NCBI RefSeq assembly: GCF_000002425.4
Contig: NC_037274.1
Location: 186,001 to 250,000, forward strand
Source: Physcomitrium patens
Taxonomy: Eukaryota > Streptophyta > Bryopsida > Funariales > Funariaceae
Direction: 5' to 3'
DNA length: 64,000 nucleotides
Part shown: positions 9,414-22,432 of the stretch, in pieces
How positions within the stretch are numbered: position 1 is the stretch's first letter
How the letters are laid out: every line of letters begins with the position of its first letter
Made by a program: the position numbers and the translations under genes
The notes under the pieces: generated by a model
Databases searched by the model: none
What the model was told of the DNA's origin: nothing
The model's input: the letters and a program-made list of their open reading frames with translations, nothing else

Positions 9414-12370
9414 CCAAATCCATACTTGTAAGCACAAAACTTTCTTACATGCTGCAAAAGAAGAATCACCTTTTGTTATTTATGCCACACCCATTTTTAA
9501 TGATGGAAAGACTTCAAATAGCATTCTAACTAATATCAAGATTTTCAAGATGTTTTTGAAAAAAAGAATGTAAATATTCTTCTAGAGTATTATTCATATG
9601 TTTTCTCAATTGACCTTAAAGAGAGAAAGCAGCCACTATTTGTTCCAATCTACAATTTATCAGAAAATGAGTTGGCTAAACTTAAGAAGTACATTGACAA
9701 AAACTTGGCCAAGAATTTCATATGTCATTTGAAATCTCTTGCTTAAGCTCCTATCTTATTTGTGAAGAAAAAAGATGGATCACTGCAAATGTGTATAGAT
9801 TATCAAGAATTCAACAAGATTAGTATAAAAAATAAGTACCTTTTAACCTTGATATGTGGACTTTTTAATCAATTAAATCAAGCTAAGATCTATACAAAAA
9901 TAGATCTACAAAGAGCAAACAACTTGGTTTATGTTAAAAAAAATGAGGTGAATGAAAGATTTCATTTTGAACAAGGTATAGATACTTTGAATATAATGTC
10001 ATGTCTTTTCAACTCACAAACGCACCAAGTGCTTTTCAAAATCTTATGAATGATGTTTTTTGTGAATTTCTAGATGATTTTGTTATGTGGTATTTAGACA
10101 ACATTTTAATCTATTCTAAGAATACAAAAGAACATAAAGTTCATGTTCATCATGTATTATAAAAACTTAGAGATGCAAGATTGTATTCTAAGTTGAAAAA
10201 GTATATATTTTATATTACTTAAGTTGACTTCTTAAGATATGTCATTTCTTTTAAGGATTTATGATGGATTCAAAAAAGATTCAAATTATTATAAATTGAA
10301 AGATTCCAAGAATACTAAGAAATGTGTAATATTTTTTAGGCTTTGCCAATTACTATCAGATCTTCATTAAGAATTTTTCTCAAATTGGAGCTCTTTTTAT
10401 ACATCTTACATGCAAAGACAAACTTAATTGGAGTAAAGAAGCTGAAATATCTTTTGAAGCCTTGAAATTGAGATTTATTTCTACACCAATCTTATATGAC
10501 ATTGACTTTTCAAAGGCATTTTTTATGGAAATAGATGCATCAAATTTTGCTATAGATATTGTTTTGTCACAAATAGGAAAAGATGAAAAACTCCACCTAG
10601 TAGCTTTCCATTCCAAAAAAATCTCAGTAGCTAAGATTAACTATGAAATCTATGACAAAGAACTTTTTGCAATCATGGATTTCTTTGAAGAATAGCATCA
10701 TTATCTAGAAGGCACTTCCAATCTAATCACCGTATATATGAAATCATAAGAACCTTGAATATTTTATGTTAGCACATGTTTTGAATTGTTGCCAAGCTTG
10801 TTGGAGCATGTCTTTGTCAAGATTTGAGTTCAATATCACTTATTGTCGAAGAAAATAATAAGGTTTATTTGATGCTCTTTTTAGACATTTTTATCTTGTA
10901 TCCAAAGAAAGAAATACAACTTTTGATTAAAAAATGATAATTTTATTAAAGCCAAAATAATTTCATCTTTGAGTAATGAAATCAACATTAACTGTTGATT
11001 CAACTTTTCTCAAAAAAGTTCAATCAAATATGTCATCTAATCTTTTTCTTAATAATATTAAGAATACTTCTTTTAAGTCTTATGATACTTCTAAGTTTGA
11101 GTTCAAAAAAAACCTACTTTATTTCAAAGGACACCTATATGTTCCAGAAGGAAAAATACGTTTATGTGTTCTTCAAGTATGTCATGACTTTTCAACAACA
11201 TGACATTTTAGATACAACAAGACTTTGAAACTAATATCTAGAGATTTTTGGTGGCCAAAAATGTGAAAGGCTGTAAAAGACTTTGTTCAATCATATGATA
11301 TTTGTTCAAGGTCAAAAACTCCTTGTCATCGACCTTATGGACTTCTTCAACTATTACCTATTCTAGAACAATCATTGTCTTCTATTTCCATGGATTTTAT
11401 TATGGATCTTCCAATCTCAGATTTGTGTGATTTTATATTTATAATAATAGATTGTTTTATCAAAATAGCATATTTTAAACTATGTACAAAAACTATCACA
11501 TGTGAAGAAATTATGAAGCTTTTTCTTGACAATATCTATTGATATCATGGATTGTCAAAAGATATTATATTGGATAGGGAGACTCAATTTGTATCAAGAT
11601 TTTGGAGAATTATTTTTAAGATTCTAAAGGTGGACATAAAGCTTTTTTTGGCTTTTCATCCTCAAATTGATGGACAAACAGAGCATGTAAATCAAGTTTT
11701 GAAGTAATACTTAAAATGTACCATCAATTATCAACAAAACAATTGGAAAATCCTCTTATCATTGGCAAAGTTTGCTTATAATAATACAATGCGTTCTTCT
11801 ATGTAACAAATATTTTTCTTTGCCAATTATAATTACCATCTATAACTTGATATTTTTGACTTTTTAAAATTTAATAATCTTACGACAAAAGATTTGATAA
11901 ATCATTTGTCTGAGCCACATGCAACAATGAAGGTACAATTAAAAGAAGCTCAAGAATGATAAAAGATCAACACAGATGCCTATTGAAATATCAAGACTAC
12001 TCATCCTTGTGATAAGTTGGTCTACTGGAAGCTTGGATCTTTTTGTATTTGTAGACAAATTAATCTAGTTGCTTATCAATTACATCTACTGAAGTCAATG
12101 AAGATCCATCATGACTTCTATGTATCTCTTCTTGAACCATATAAGACTATGAATATACTAAGAAGAAGGCAAATTCCACCTTCTCCTATAGAAGTGGATA
12201 ATAATAAAGAATTTGAAGTAGAAGAAGTTTTAGACTCAAGGCGGCACCAAAATAAATTAGAATATCTTATCCATTAGCACAGATATGATATTAAAGAATA
12301 CACATAGAAGCTTGCAATAAATCTTACAAATGCAACAAAGACAGTGGAGGCTTTTTATCAATAACATCTA
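9414..12370 (+). pseudogene. pol remnant of A1 after the B1 insertion
   Basis: Continues the element split by B1: end of protease, reverse transcriptase (KKKDGSLQMCIDYQEFNK block near 9765), RNase H (about 10450-10850), integrase (about 11150-11850) and a C-terminal chromodomain-like part (about 12010-12370, with FEVEEVLDSR). Each block matches the A3 pol in order. The region is heavily broken. Confidence 0.85.
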
Positions 12371-14546
12371 TCAAAAAAAGATAAATGATAGCAAAACTTT
12401 ACTATAAATGAAATACAATTCAAAAAAGATTGTATATTATCTTTTATCCTTGTTTGTAGTTTTTGTATAATTATAGTGTCAAGGAGATGGAAAACCAACA
12501 ACTGACAAACTTAACTTAAGAGCCATCATTTGTTGACTTATAGGACAAGACATTGTGATTATCATAGCCTTGAAGATGATATAATAGGAATGAAGACTTT
12601 CAAGGACAACATGTTCTTCTTTGAATAAATGGTGAGATACAATGTATTTGGTATCATGGCCTAAGAAAAGACTATCAATATTTTGTGATTTTATTAGAGG
12701 TAGGCACAACTCTTGATGGTGTTACAAATGTTTTGTTTAAAGGAAGTTACAAAGGTTTCAACAATGATCAAATCACAAGGTGGTCTTTCCGCTGTCGTAT
12801 TACGTGAAGTCTTGCTTGAGAATGCATCGAGCACGTAGCTGTAGAAGGTAAAAGAAAATTACAACAAAAGATCCTAACAATCCAATAGGATTATAGAAAA
12901 ATTACAATTAAATATTAACAATCATAAACAAACATTAAGCAAGCTCAATTAAATTTTATTGAAGTTATAAAAGAAACACAAGAAAATCCTAAAGAAATAT
13001 AAAAAAATATTAAAAAAAATTTAGTCAAATCCTAACAAAAATCTAAATAAACCTTAAATTCTAATCAAACCCTAATCTTAATCCAATCTTAATCAAATCC
13101 TAGATAAATCCTAAATCCTAAACATATCCTAATCAAATCTTAGACAAATCCTAATCCTAACAAATTCTAATCAATTCCAAATCCTAAATAAACCCTAGTC
13201 AAATCCTAATCAAACCCTAAATCTAAATCCTAACCAAACTCTAACCCTAATCCTAACCAAATCCTAAATCCTAAACCAAATCCTAACCAAATCCTAACCC
13301 TAAATCCTAAATCCTAATCAAATCCTAACCCAAACCAAATCCTAATTATAGATTTGAAATTTAAATAACTAAATATTGAATCGTTGATTCTAATTCAAAA
13401 TTTGCACACTTATTAGAGTTTAAGTTAGAAACCAGCACACAAATTTTGAAGAAAATCGCACTTACCAATTAATCGATGACCTCAAAATTCCGCTTGGATG
13501 TCGGCTGGTCTCTTCTTCTCCAAACTTGATGCCAACTTCCAGTACTGATATCTCTCTTTTCCACCATTCGATTGCTTCCAAATTTTACTTGCATATAGGA
13601 AATCAAGTCTTCTACTAATAAAACCAAAAATCTCTCCAATTCAAATGGTAGATTGCTAGATATCTAAGAAAATCTTACTGGTCCTCAAAACCCTAAATCC
13701 CGAGACCTTAGCCCACAAAAACCTTCATATGTATCGATCTAGCCATTCGATTGATCTCAAATCTTTTTTATACATTTACAACAAGAATATCAATAAGTCT
13801 CTAAATTTTCACCCATAAAAATGCTACAAAAGACACGAAATCCAAAAATTTGCAAATTAGTTTTATTTCTCAAAGATCTGAATTCATAGAGAACATCACT
13901 TGCTTTGAAAATCCCTCAAAAATCCAATACTAATCCAAACGACACGAAATTACTTCTCAAAAATCCCTCCACAAGTTTTTTCTCTAATTCAGCTCTCTGA
14001 TCTCCCAAAGAACCCTTGAATCGCCATCAGAGCATGGTTTTGTGCCTTGGGGTCTGATTTCAAACCAGGTTCATAATCGGTCCTCTTCGGATATCAACTT
14101 TCATCTTCTTGAGGTAATTTTTACTAATTTGCACTCCTAACTCCTTCCTACATATGCTTATATCCTTTATTTTTCTAATCTACCTTGTTTTATCTTATTT
14201 ATGGCCTTACAAAGTAAATAGAAGCATAATTTGTAAAAAGACAGCATTAGCACCTTTAATTTTTCTACCCTTTGACTAATATCTATTTTTCCAAGATAAT
14301 TTGCTATAATATTTTTGAAGTAAGATCCTCAAAACATGATATTTTCTTCACCCTTTCACTTGTTATCCATGTTACATCATGACACCGCCCTATAATGGAA
14401 CGTCACCAATGGCTGAGAAGACCTATTAGCTATCTTCAAAGGGAACAAAGATCAAAGTACATGACAAATATAATTTGTTGTATCTTAGACTTCTTCAACA
14501 TATAATCACCGCCCTTCATGGAACTCACCTCTAGAAGAGGGGGCAA
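12371..14546 (+). other. Long 3' internal region of A1, non-coding
   Basis: About 2.2 kb lies between the end of pol and the 3' LTR, much longer than the ~450 bp seen in family B. It holds no convincing gene. It contains a telomere-like CCTAAAT repeat tract (13020-13350) and a stretch at 13480-14130 with less skewed base composition that looks like foreign plant DNA. A polypurine tract (AGAAGAGGGGGCAA, 14533-14546) directly abuts the 3' LTR. Some of this may be later insertion; A3's equivalent lies outside the window. Confidence 0.5.
13020..13350 (+). repeat. Degenerate telomere-like CCTAAAT/CCTAATC tract
   Basis: About 330 bp of irregular units such as CCTAAATCCTAA, CCTAACCAAATCC and AACCCTAATCCTAA. 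The units resemble the plant telomere repeat CCCTAAA but are mostly 6-12 bp and not in register. It lies inside the A1 3' region, not at a chromosome end. Confidence 0.65.
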
Positions 14547-15087
14547 TGTCATGAATATATAACTATTATAATTATTATCTAAGTAACTAGAATTAGATAA
14601 AAATAAATTAATTCCATAATATCTTCTAAAAAAGCTTCATAGAAGCTTTTTAGACATTGTTTTGATTTTATGTATGTTTTTAGTTGATTAATAGGTTATC
14701 AACTTAGTCAACAAGCTACTTATGTGCCACATATGTTGGTAGCTTATAGAACAAGTTAATTATGTGGCATCCTTTTAAAAAACTTATCTTGCAAGTCAAG
14801 ATATGTGTCATGTAAAGTCAATTCGTTTTAAGAAGTCTTATAGAACGTCACTATATAGATTCTAGATAGATAGTATATATAGAGGTAAGATTGAAGCCTT
14901 CTTCACTCTTGTCAATTACTTTCTTGCTTTTAGTCTAGATTCAAGAGTCTTTAGTTTCTTTGTCTTTTGGCAATAGCCATTCCAGTTTCTTTTTAATATA
15001 TATATTATTTTATTACTATTTTTTTACTTTTATTTTGACACAAATTTCCTAAGTTTATACATCTTCTTCTACTTAATATCCTTGACA
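14547..15087 (+). repeat. 3' LTR of A1
   Basis: 541 bp, TGTCATG...CCTTGACA, immediately after a polypurine tract. It has the family A hairpin after TATATATAGAGG (about 14886-14911). It matches A3's LTR along its length. Confidence 0.85.
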
Positions 15088-15414
15088 AATAAAAAATTAA
15101 GTATATATTGTTAAATCTAAAGAAACCATTAACATCATGGAATGGACTTTGCATCAAATTAGAGATGATTCATGGGGACAATTTATAATATGCAAATCTC
15201 AATCCCAAAATGACATTCAATAGATCTATCTTTGTAATTAAATAATCTAAAATCTCCTTTTTGACTTATATAAGTAGAAATAGAGAACAATGTTTTTTCT
15301 TCTAGAAACCAAGTTCTTCAATTGTTCTATAAAAAAAAATATGTGATTGCAACAAAGGACAAATCCCAACTTTTTTGTTTTTACATCATACATTTTTACT
15401 TTGCCATAACAGTA
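15088..15414. other. AT-rich gap between two family A LTRs
   Basis: No gene or recognisable element seen. Short open frames here are AT-rich and without motifs. Confidence 0.4.
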
Positions 15415-15957
15415 TGTCATGGATATATACATTTATCTCAATAATTACTTATATGATTAGATAGAAGTGAATAAATATAGATTAATTTCATAAAGTCTTT
15501 TTGTGAAGCTTCCTAAAAGCTTTATAGATGTGATTTTGACTTTGGATGTATTTATAGATTGGAAACTTCGCCAATAAGTTAACCACGTAGCTTGTGGAAC
15601 AAGTAAACTCCGCATATTAGCTTGTAAAACAAGTTAATCATGTGGAGCATACATAAATAACTTATCTTATAAATTAAGTCATGTAGTTAAGAAAGTCAAC
15701 ATGTTTTGGAGGTCCTATAGGACATTACCATGTAGCTCCTAGTTAAGAGTATATATGGAGGCAAGAGTGAAGCCTTCTTCACTCTTATCAATGTCGTTCT
15801 AGTACTTAGTCTTATTTCAAGACTTTCTAGTTTTCTTGTTTTTGACATTAACCATTCTAGTTAATATTACATTACCTTTTGAGTGACTTTTTAGTTCTCT
15901 TTAGTGACACAAGAGTGTATCAAGGATTCTCTTTCTTTGAGATTCATATCTTTGACA
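15415..15957 (+). repeat. Lone family A LTR
   Basis: 543 bp with TGTCATGG start and TTTGACA end, the TATATATGGAG box and a perfect hairpin at 15762-15787. No leader, gag or second LTR of its own is attached. Flanking pentamers (CAGTA left, TAGTG right) do not match, so it is not a clean solo LTR. Its first 125 bases are the best match to the inverted piece at 700-826. Confidence 0.8.
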
Positions 15958-16950
15958 TAGTGCAGAATCTGAAGAAGCTTTTACATTAATTTGGAATCCA
16001 CATAAATCAACCAAATTATAAACTTTTTTTGGCAAATTAATTCAAAAAAAATAGCCATTAAAAACTAGTGTGATGCTATAGGCTTTTTAGAGATATATAA
16101 ATATTATAATTATGGTACTTGCAGAAGATTTGAATATTGTCTTAAATTATATAAGGATTCTAATTAGATTTGGAACCATTTTGGATCCACCTAAACTAAC
16201 CTTGGGCAATACTTGTAGCTATCTTAGAATGAAGTTGTCATTGGCATTCTTCCAAGCTTTAAGTTGCTTCGTATTTACTCATTAACTATTCACTATTTGG
16301 GATTATCAGGTGATGTCTTCAAAACCACCATTCTTTACCAAATTTGATGTGCTAGATGCACAAAGTTCTTTGCCAATGAAGATATTGACATATTTCTTGT
16401 TATCCATTGAGCATGTTACAACACTATTTTTGCAAGTATGATTTGCTACAATTATATCATGACTTATTTAAAGACTTGTAGTTTGATTTTAAAAGCCACA
16501 CTATTTCCAAAGTTTAGCAAGATTTGGTGTCACAACAAAATATTTTGCAATAGTGACTTGTTTTCTCCTAAGTAGAAACTATTACCAAGATCATCTAATC
16601 TTATAATTCTACAAGGGACCAAATCCATCTTGTAATTCTTTACCTTTAATTTAACACTATCATTTTTATATTATAATATTAAAAAAATTAAAAATTAAAG
16701 GTAATTATTCTGTGATCAAATTTAGACACCAAATATGGAAGTTTATATATTATTATCAAATCCTAATAATATGGAGTTGCATCATGTAGGCCCACAATTG
16801 TATGTTTTATTTTGGAATAAACTCATATCTATTAGAATTAAATCTGAACTTGTATCTATTGTGGATTCTTCAATATATTAACAAGAGACATCAACAACTC
16901 TTGATTTCACTCTCGAACCATTGGATGACATGGATTTCAAATGAAATTCC
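15958..16950. other. AT-rich intergenic stretch
   Basis: No gene supported. Sequence becomes GC-richer from about 16950, where the lipase gene region begins. Confidence 0.4.
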
Positions 16951-17506
16951 CCTCACCAATCGTCGACTCTGACACCTCCAATTGGTCAGGGGTAATGTGA
17001 AGGCACAGAAGTCTCGTCCACCTGTTCGTCCATCCTCAACCAAGAAATGAACATCCAGGGCTGGATCGGATGTAGGGGGGGCTACGAAGGGCCAAGCGGG
17101 GACGCGAAGGCGGGGGGGGGTGGGGGGAGCGAACCCTAGCGAGAGAGGGCGAGACTACCCACCTGCCTTGAGCCTTCGCAGCGCTCTCAGAGTTTAGGGT
17201 GACCCTAAAACAGACAATGCAGTCCAAGCATCGCGGGGGGTCCACTTCTATGCCTCCCCTTCGCCCCCTCGCTCGCTAGCCCGCCCGCCCGTGGCGAGGG
17301 CGGCTTTGGCATGCACTCTTCTGATGACAACTACCTTCCATGGTAGCTGTCGTCAGCATCTCCGTGCTCTCCGAAACTCTATCCCCATATCTTGGCTCTA
17401 GGCTGCTCCCCGACGATTCTCGCAGCTCTGGTGTGCTTTTTGCTTCTGGCCCTCTCTCCCTTTCTCTGTTTCCCTTGTGCTGAGGCCCAGAGTTGTTGGC
17501 GTGCAA
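16951..17506 (+). promoter_or_regulatory. GC-rich upstream region and 5' UTR of lipase gene
   Basis: Sharp switch from AT-rich to GC-rich sequence with G runs (near 17095-17130) and CT-rich stretches before the ATG at 17507. This is likely promoter and 5' UTR. No clear TATA box was assigned. The minus-strand open frames here are composition artefacts. Confidence 0.4.
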
Positions 17507-19079
17507 ATGGCACTACAACTACCGAGTGAGAACTCGAGACCCTCCTCCTCTCTCCATCCCCCGCTAACTCCGCTTGGACTTCAAGGAACACACAATCGCA
17601 GCTTTCCCCGACCAACCCTCTCTCAACTAGCTGAGACATGGCGGGAGGTGCAGGGCGCAGATGACTGGAAGGGCATGTTAGAGCCTCTCAACGACCACTT
17701 GAGGGCTGAGCTCATCAGATACGGTGAATTCGCACAAGTTTCTTACGACAGTTTCGATTACGACAAGCACTCGAAGTTTTGCGGGAGCTGCCGCTACTCC
17801 CCAGATAGTCTGTTCAAAAATGTCAATCTGCACCACACAGGCTACACCGTTACCTGGTCCGTTTTTCTTTCGCTCTCCATTTACACTTCAACTTTGGTCA
17901 GTGCTGGATTGCAGGAGATCCTGGAGAAGATGTTTTTTGGGACTCCGTAATATTCACCTCGCTGAACCGACTCTTTGCATGGTTAGGTACATCTACGCCA
18001 CAACGAATGAGAGAGTTTGGAGCTTGATTAAGAGAACAGAGCGGGAGGATGCTTGGAGTAAGAGATCAAATTGGATGGGGTATGTGGCAGTTTGTACAGA
18101 CGAGAAGGAGATCAAGAGACTAGGAAGACGAGATATTCTGGTTGTTTGGAGAGGCACCGTCACGGATCGGGAATGGGCCTCGAAACTCACATCCCAACTC
18201 GTTGAATGTTCCTGCGTAGATGGAAGCGATCATAGCGAGTCGACGCCTAAAGTTGAAGCCGGACTTTTAGACTTGTATACCTCTGCGGACGCTGGTTCGA
18301 AGTTCAACAAGATCAGTGCTCGAGAGTATGCGGTGAAAGAAATCGTTAGGTTGATTGAGGAATACAAAGACGACGGCCATGAGCTGAGCATTACGATTTG
18401 CGGACATAGTCTTGGTTCAGGACTGGGAATTCTTTTTGCATGCGATGTAGCAAACTCAAAACTGAACCAAATCAACCAGGAGAGAACTATTCCAATAACG
18501 GTATTTTCCTTCGGAGGTCCTCCCGTTGGTGACGGTGTGTTTAAGCGACGAGTCGAGGACCTTGGAATCAAGGTTCTTCGCGTTGTGAACAAGCGCGACG
18601 CAGTACCTAGCTTGCACACATGGCGATTTGTAGATATCCTTAACAGCGGCCACCAGCACTTGGGAGTGCAATTTGAAGTTGATGATACGAATTCGGAGCA
18701 CTTGGATCAATTAAAAGCCACAACTCGACAAGAAACTCTGAGGTACGAAATTGGAGAGAAACATACCTCAGCCTTCTATAATCATCACAACCTAGAGGTG
18801 TATCTGCACTTGATCGATGGGTATGGTAGGTATGACAAGCCACCGACCCGAGACCCTGTGCTCGTCAACAAGCACTGTGGATTCCTCAAGAACAGCGAGT
18901 ATGTACCCGAGTGCTGGTGGCAGCCCAAGAACAAAGGCTTGAAATATTCCAAAGATGCGAATAGGTACTTCCAACCAGAACGAGCTGTTAAAGACCACCC
19001 TGTCCCTCCCAAGCAGGAGGTGGTCGATGCATCGAAGGCTCTTTCGAAATCCCTCTCCCTTCACAACAGCAAGTCGTAG
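17507..19079 (+). CDS. Class 3 lipase, plant phospholipase A1-II (DAD1-like) family
   Basis: Two exons, 17507-17856 and 17987-19079, with a 130-bp GT-AG intron, giving about 480 residues. The family hydrolyses acyl esters of phospholipids or galactolipids (sn-1), and members release fatty acids used for oxylipins. Visible: the family N-terminus (TWREVQGADDWKGMLEPL, about 20-60), RGTVT (oxyanion region), and the nucleophile elbow GHSLGSG with Ser near 258. Asp near 321 is in NKRDAVP and His near 384 in HHNLEVYLH, completing the triad. The intron falls between GYTVT and YIYATTN, a conserved block, so the join is well supported. The start is the first in-frame ATG. The N-terminus (MALQLPSENSRPSSS) is only weakly transit-peptide-like; class II members are often cytosolic. 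At ~480 residues it is a little longer than the usual ~400-420, owing to both ends. Confidence 0.9.
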
Positions 19080-19560
19080 TACCTCATGTGGCAGGCACGC
19101 AGCTGTGAAGGGCGTGGGTGGTGGCGCGTTCATCAACCTACAGGAGCACAGTGGAAGCTTTGTGATGGAGGATGCCATGAGGGAAGGCATAATATGGGTG
19201 TGAGGCATGGCTGGCAGGAAAAGCTTGCTTGCTTCCTTCCTTCCGTCCTCCATGAAGCGGACGATGCAAATGTGGATATGGGTTGGCAGCGGAGGGAATT
19301 TACAGAAAGCATCGGCGAGTCGCTCCAGTATTGGATCACAAGTCGATGCTCCAGTGCCCACTCTGGAAGCGTCCCACGTCCTGGGCAAGCTGATGCTGCG
19401 TGAAGGATAAGGCTGCAGGCATTGAAGTGGAAGTGGAGTGGAGAAGAGTAGAGTGGGGTGTTGGGGTGCGGTGGGGTGGGGTGGGAAGCTTTGGCGTAGT
19501 GAGTTGAGTGAGTGAGTGAGCGAGTGCTGGAGAGAAGTATGGTATTAAGATTTTTAAAAA
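19080..19560 (+). other. GC-rich region after lipase gene, likely 3' UTR
   Basis: Higher GC continues about 480 bp past the stop and ends in a short GAGT microsatellite (19501-19525), after which the sequence turns AT-rich. Overlapping open frames on both strands show no family motifs and are not called. Confidence 0.4.
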
Positions 19561-22086
19561 ACACATTTCAAAGTAGTTTATGTTAAGTTCAATTAATTTA
19601 TTATTATTTTATCCATGACTTAGTTCCATTGAATTAGTATGATATTAATTCAATTTAAATTTTTGCCTCAATCCTTTATCCAACATTCTTCTTTTGATAC
19701 AATTAAGATATTATCAACTTAAGATGTACATATTCATGTCTATGCTCTAATTAAAATTGCAGATTTCCAGGAAAAGTTTTTAATACTATTATTTTTATTT
19801 TTTAAATATACATGATATTATTATATCTTTCTTAATTCAATTAAACCAGAACTAAGAAAAAATTTAGAATAAAATTTCATGTAAAAATATATGCAAGTTA
19901 AGACATGTGCCTATAAGGAGTGTCAACAAAGATAAATGGAAATTGTTAAAATGAATTTAAATTTGTAATTACAAATATACTTTTTATTAAATTAAACTCC
20001 ATGATAACCAAATTGTATACTGTAAATTGGGTCAGCTAAAGGATTTGTACAACAATGAGAAAGTAAAAAGTCTTTGACTTTGACAATACTCTTAGATTGT
20101 GATCAATAGACCTCTTCATTCAAACAACTATTTTGGTTTTTTTTTGATAATTTGAATCTATAAATTTAAAATTTTTTAGAAATCAATTTTTAAAATGATT
20201 TAGTAGTACTAATTTTTGCAGCAATCTTATGGGTGAGCATTTAGCATTTAGAGTTTATTTAAATTACAAAGACAATAAACTCTTTTTTACTTAATTTGCT
20301 ATGAAGTCTCTATTCAATATTTATACTTTCTTTATCAAAACCTAATGTCTACAAGTTTCTACTTCATTTTTCTTTTCTTTCTAATATTAAAAATATATTG
20401 ATTAAGAGATGAAAAACCAAAGCCTATCTAAATCTCTTTTTAGATTTGAGGTTGGAGAGCAATCTACAACAAGATGTTGTACTATAACAAATGATCCACT
20501 TTTATAATAAAGCAAAAATATTTAAATATGCACAACATATAATAAAAAAAAAATCAAACAAGCAATAAGAAATTAATATCCTAGAGGAGAGAAAAGAGAA
20601 AGAGAGATTAAGTATGTACTAGAAAAGCCACAAAGAGTAGTAAAGACAAGTTTTGAATGGATATTGTTATAGATGGCCTAACATCCAAGACCAAGAGATA
20701 GAATAAAAATCAAGTCCATTACAAAATATGAAAATTTTTTCTTTATTTTAGATTAATGACTAAATTTATTTCTACCAACCTCATTAAATAATTAAAAAAC
20801 AATTGCTATTAAGTAATATTCATTAGAATTTATTTTTTCTATTAATTCTTGTAAATTTGAATTCTCAATATTTGTGCCTTGTTCATGTTCTAAATTTTAA
20901 AAATTAGACTTAAAAAATACTTTAATTTAGAAAAAAATGGCATTACTCCCTTGTCTTTTAAAAGTCAATTACTGCATCTTGATTACAATCCATTTTTTCT
21001 CCTTATATATCATATCTTTGGTTATGTGCCAATCTTCTTGTTTCTTTGTCTTTGCTAGAAAAGAACCATATATCTAACATGAGTTTGTAAAGATTTTATT
21101 CTTATTCTTCAAATTTCAAAATGATTCTTTTATTTCATTTTTATTATCTTTTAAAATAAAAAGTTTGGTGCTAAGATAAATCAACTAATTGTAGACAAGA
21201 AATTGCTTGTAATTCTATTCTTTAACTACACACTAAACATGCACTATTCTAGTTATAAAATAAAGTCAATATTATGCAACTCAATCCTTGCATTGCAACC
21301 ATTTTTCCAATTTATCAACACTTGAAAGATTCAATTATACTTTGCAAGTCTATAAAAATACATTTGTTATATGAGCAACAAGAGTACTAGCCTTTAATAG
21401 ATTTTTAGCTCAACTTCAAAACAACTTTATTGCTCTCTTATTTGAGTATATTTGTTAAAATTCTAACAAAACATAAAATCTTTTATAAAAAGCAAGAACT
21501 AAGAAACATTAAAAATAACAAAACTTAGCACTTATCTCATTAAAGAACACATGGTAAAATCTATTGTGAGTGGAAATTTTACTACTAAAAATCAATTATT
21601 GAAAGATAATTTAAACCTCAACCAAAAATTTTACAAAGATTATTTTAAAAAAATCTCAATTGTTAGTACTATGCTTGTAAATTTCTAAATCAAATAAAAG
21701 CTTTTAAGTAGAAGTACTAGGCCACTAGAGCTTATGTCAAAATAAAAGACATATGTTGATACACTCAATTAACATATATAACATTAAAAAAGTAGCAGAA
21801 AACTAGAGAATCATGAGCAAAATCAATTGATATAATTATTAGTAGTGTTTATAGTAAGTGTTGTGTATAAACAAACATAAAATAATTAAATTATTTAAAT
21901 CGAGTTTTCTAATAATTAAAATTAGACTTCACCAAATGAAAAATATATGTATCAAAGCTGTAATAAAAGCTAAAAGTAAATGTATCAAGAAAAATGGAAT
22001 TTAGGTCTATTTAACCCAATTAGAAATAAAATTTAGAAAACTTAGATGGATGAGCAAAACTTCCATTTATCGATAACAGAAGGGCG
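19561..22086. other. AT-rich intergenic region, no gene seen
   Basis: About 2.5 kb of low-GC sequence without an open frame above 60 codons, without LTR ends and without clear repeats. It may be very old transposon decay. Confidence 0.5.
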
Positions 22087-22120
22087 TCGTTCGTCCACAT
22101 GAAGATGAAAATCATCTTAT

Positions 22121-22137
22121 GGGGGGGGGGGGGGGGG
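22121..22137 (+). repeat. Poly-G run (17 G)
   Basis: Seventeen consecutive G at the AT-rich to GC-rich border about 300 bp upstream of the RRP15-like start codon. It could form a quadruplex or be a length artefact; its exact length is uncertain in any assembly. Confidence 0.8.
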
Positions 22138-22432
22138 AGTCCGCAGCAGCCGACAGGGCGGTGGTTGAGGGCCATGGGAGGGAGGGAGAGAGAGCAACAG
22201 CCCAGGCCGAGGGGAAGAAAGTTAGGTCACCGGAGGCGATCACCCTGATCAAAGATTTCATGCAAATTTCGCCGCTGGGGTGTCACCTTTAGGTTCGAGC
22301 TTCCATTTTCTTCCTTCAGATACGCAGTTGCTTGTGACCCACTATTTATTGTCGCAATTGGAGTGCAGCTTGCCCCTCGCGAGCTTTAAACCCTAGTCCT
22401 TGCATTGGATAGCTTCAGAAGGGTTGCGCGAG

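Larger units (their letters stand above)
700..15087 (+). mobile_element. Family A Ty3/gypsy element, copy A1, old and broken, split by B1
   Basis: Old plus-strand LTR retrotransposon. Parts in order: rearranged 5' LTR (about 700-1220), primer-site-like motif near 1240, gag about 1433-2200, protease region about 2470-2893, then the inserted B1 element (2894-9408), then protease end, reverse transcriptase, RNase H, integrase and chromodomain-like region about 9414-12370, a long 3' internal region, a polypurine tract at about 14534-14546, and the 3' LTR 14547-15087. Assignment rests on close resemblance throughout to the better preserved A3 copy at 59220-64000. The coding parts are heavily broken (dozens of breaks). 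The two LTRs differ by very roughly 12-15% by eye, so the insertion is old. No target-site duplication can be tested because the 5' end is rearranged. Confidence 0.85.

Noticed and set aside
13020-13350. True chromosome end or subtelomere
   Set aside because: Units are degenerate and out of register, and the tract is flanked on both sides by parts of one retrotransposon.
17036-17245. 69-codon minus-strand frame upstream of the lipase gene
   Set aside because: Pro/Arg-rich translation of G runs; no motif.
19133-19564. 143-codon minus-strand frame and several plus-strand frames after the lipase gene
   Set aside because: Low-complexity Pro/His/Ser text from GC-rich 3' UTR sequence, no motif, no splice logic.
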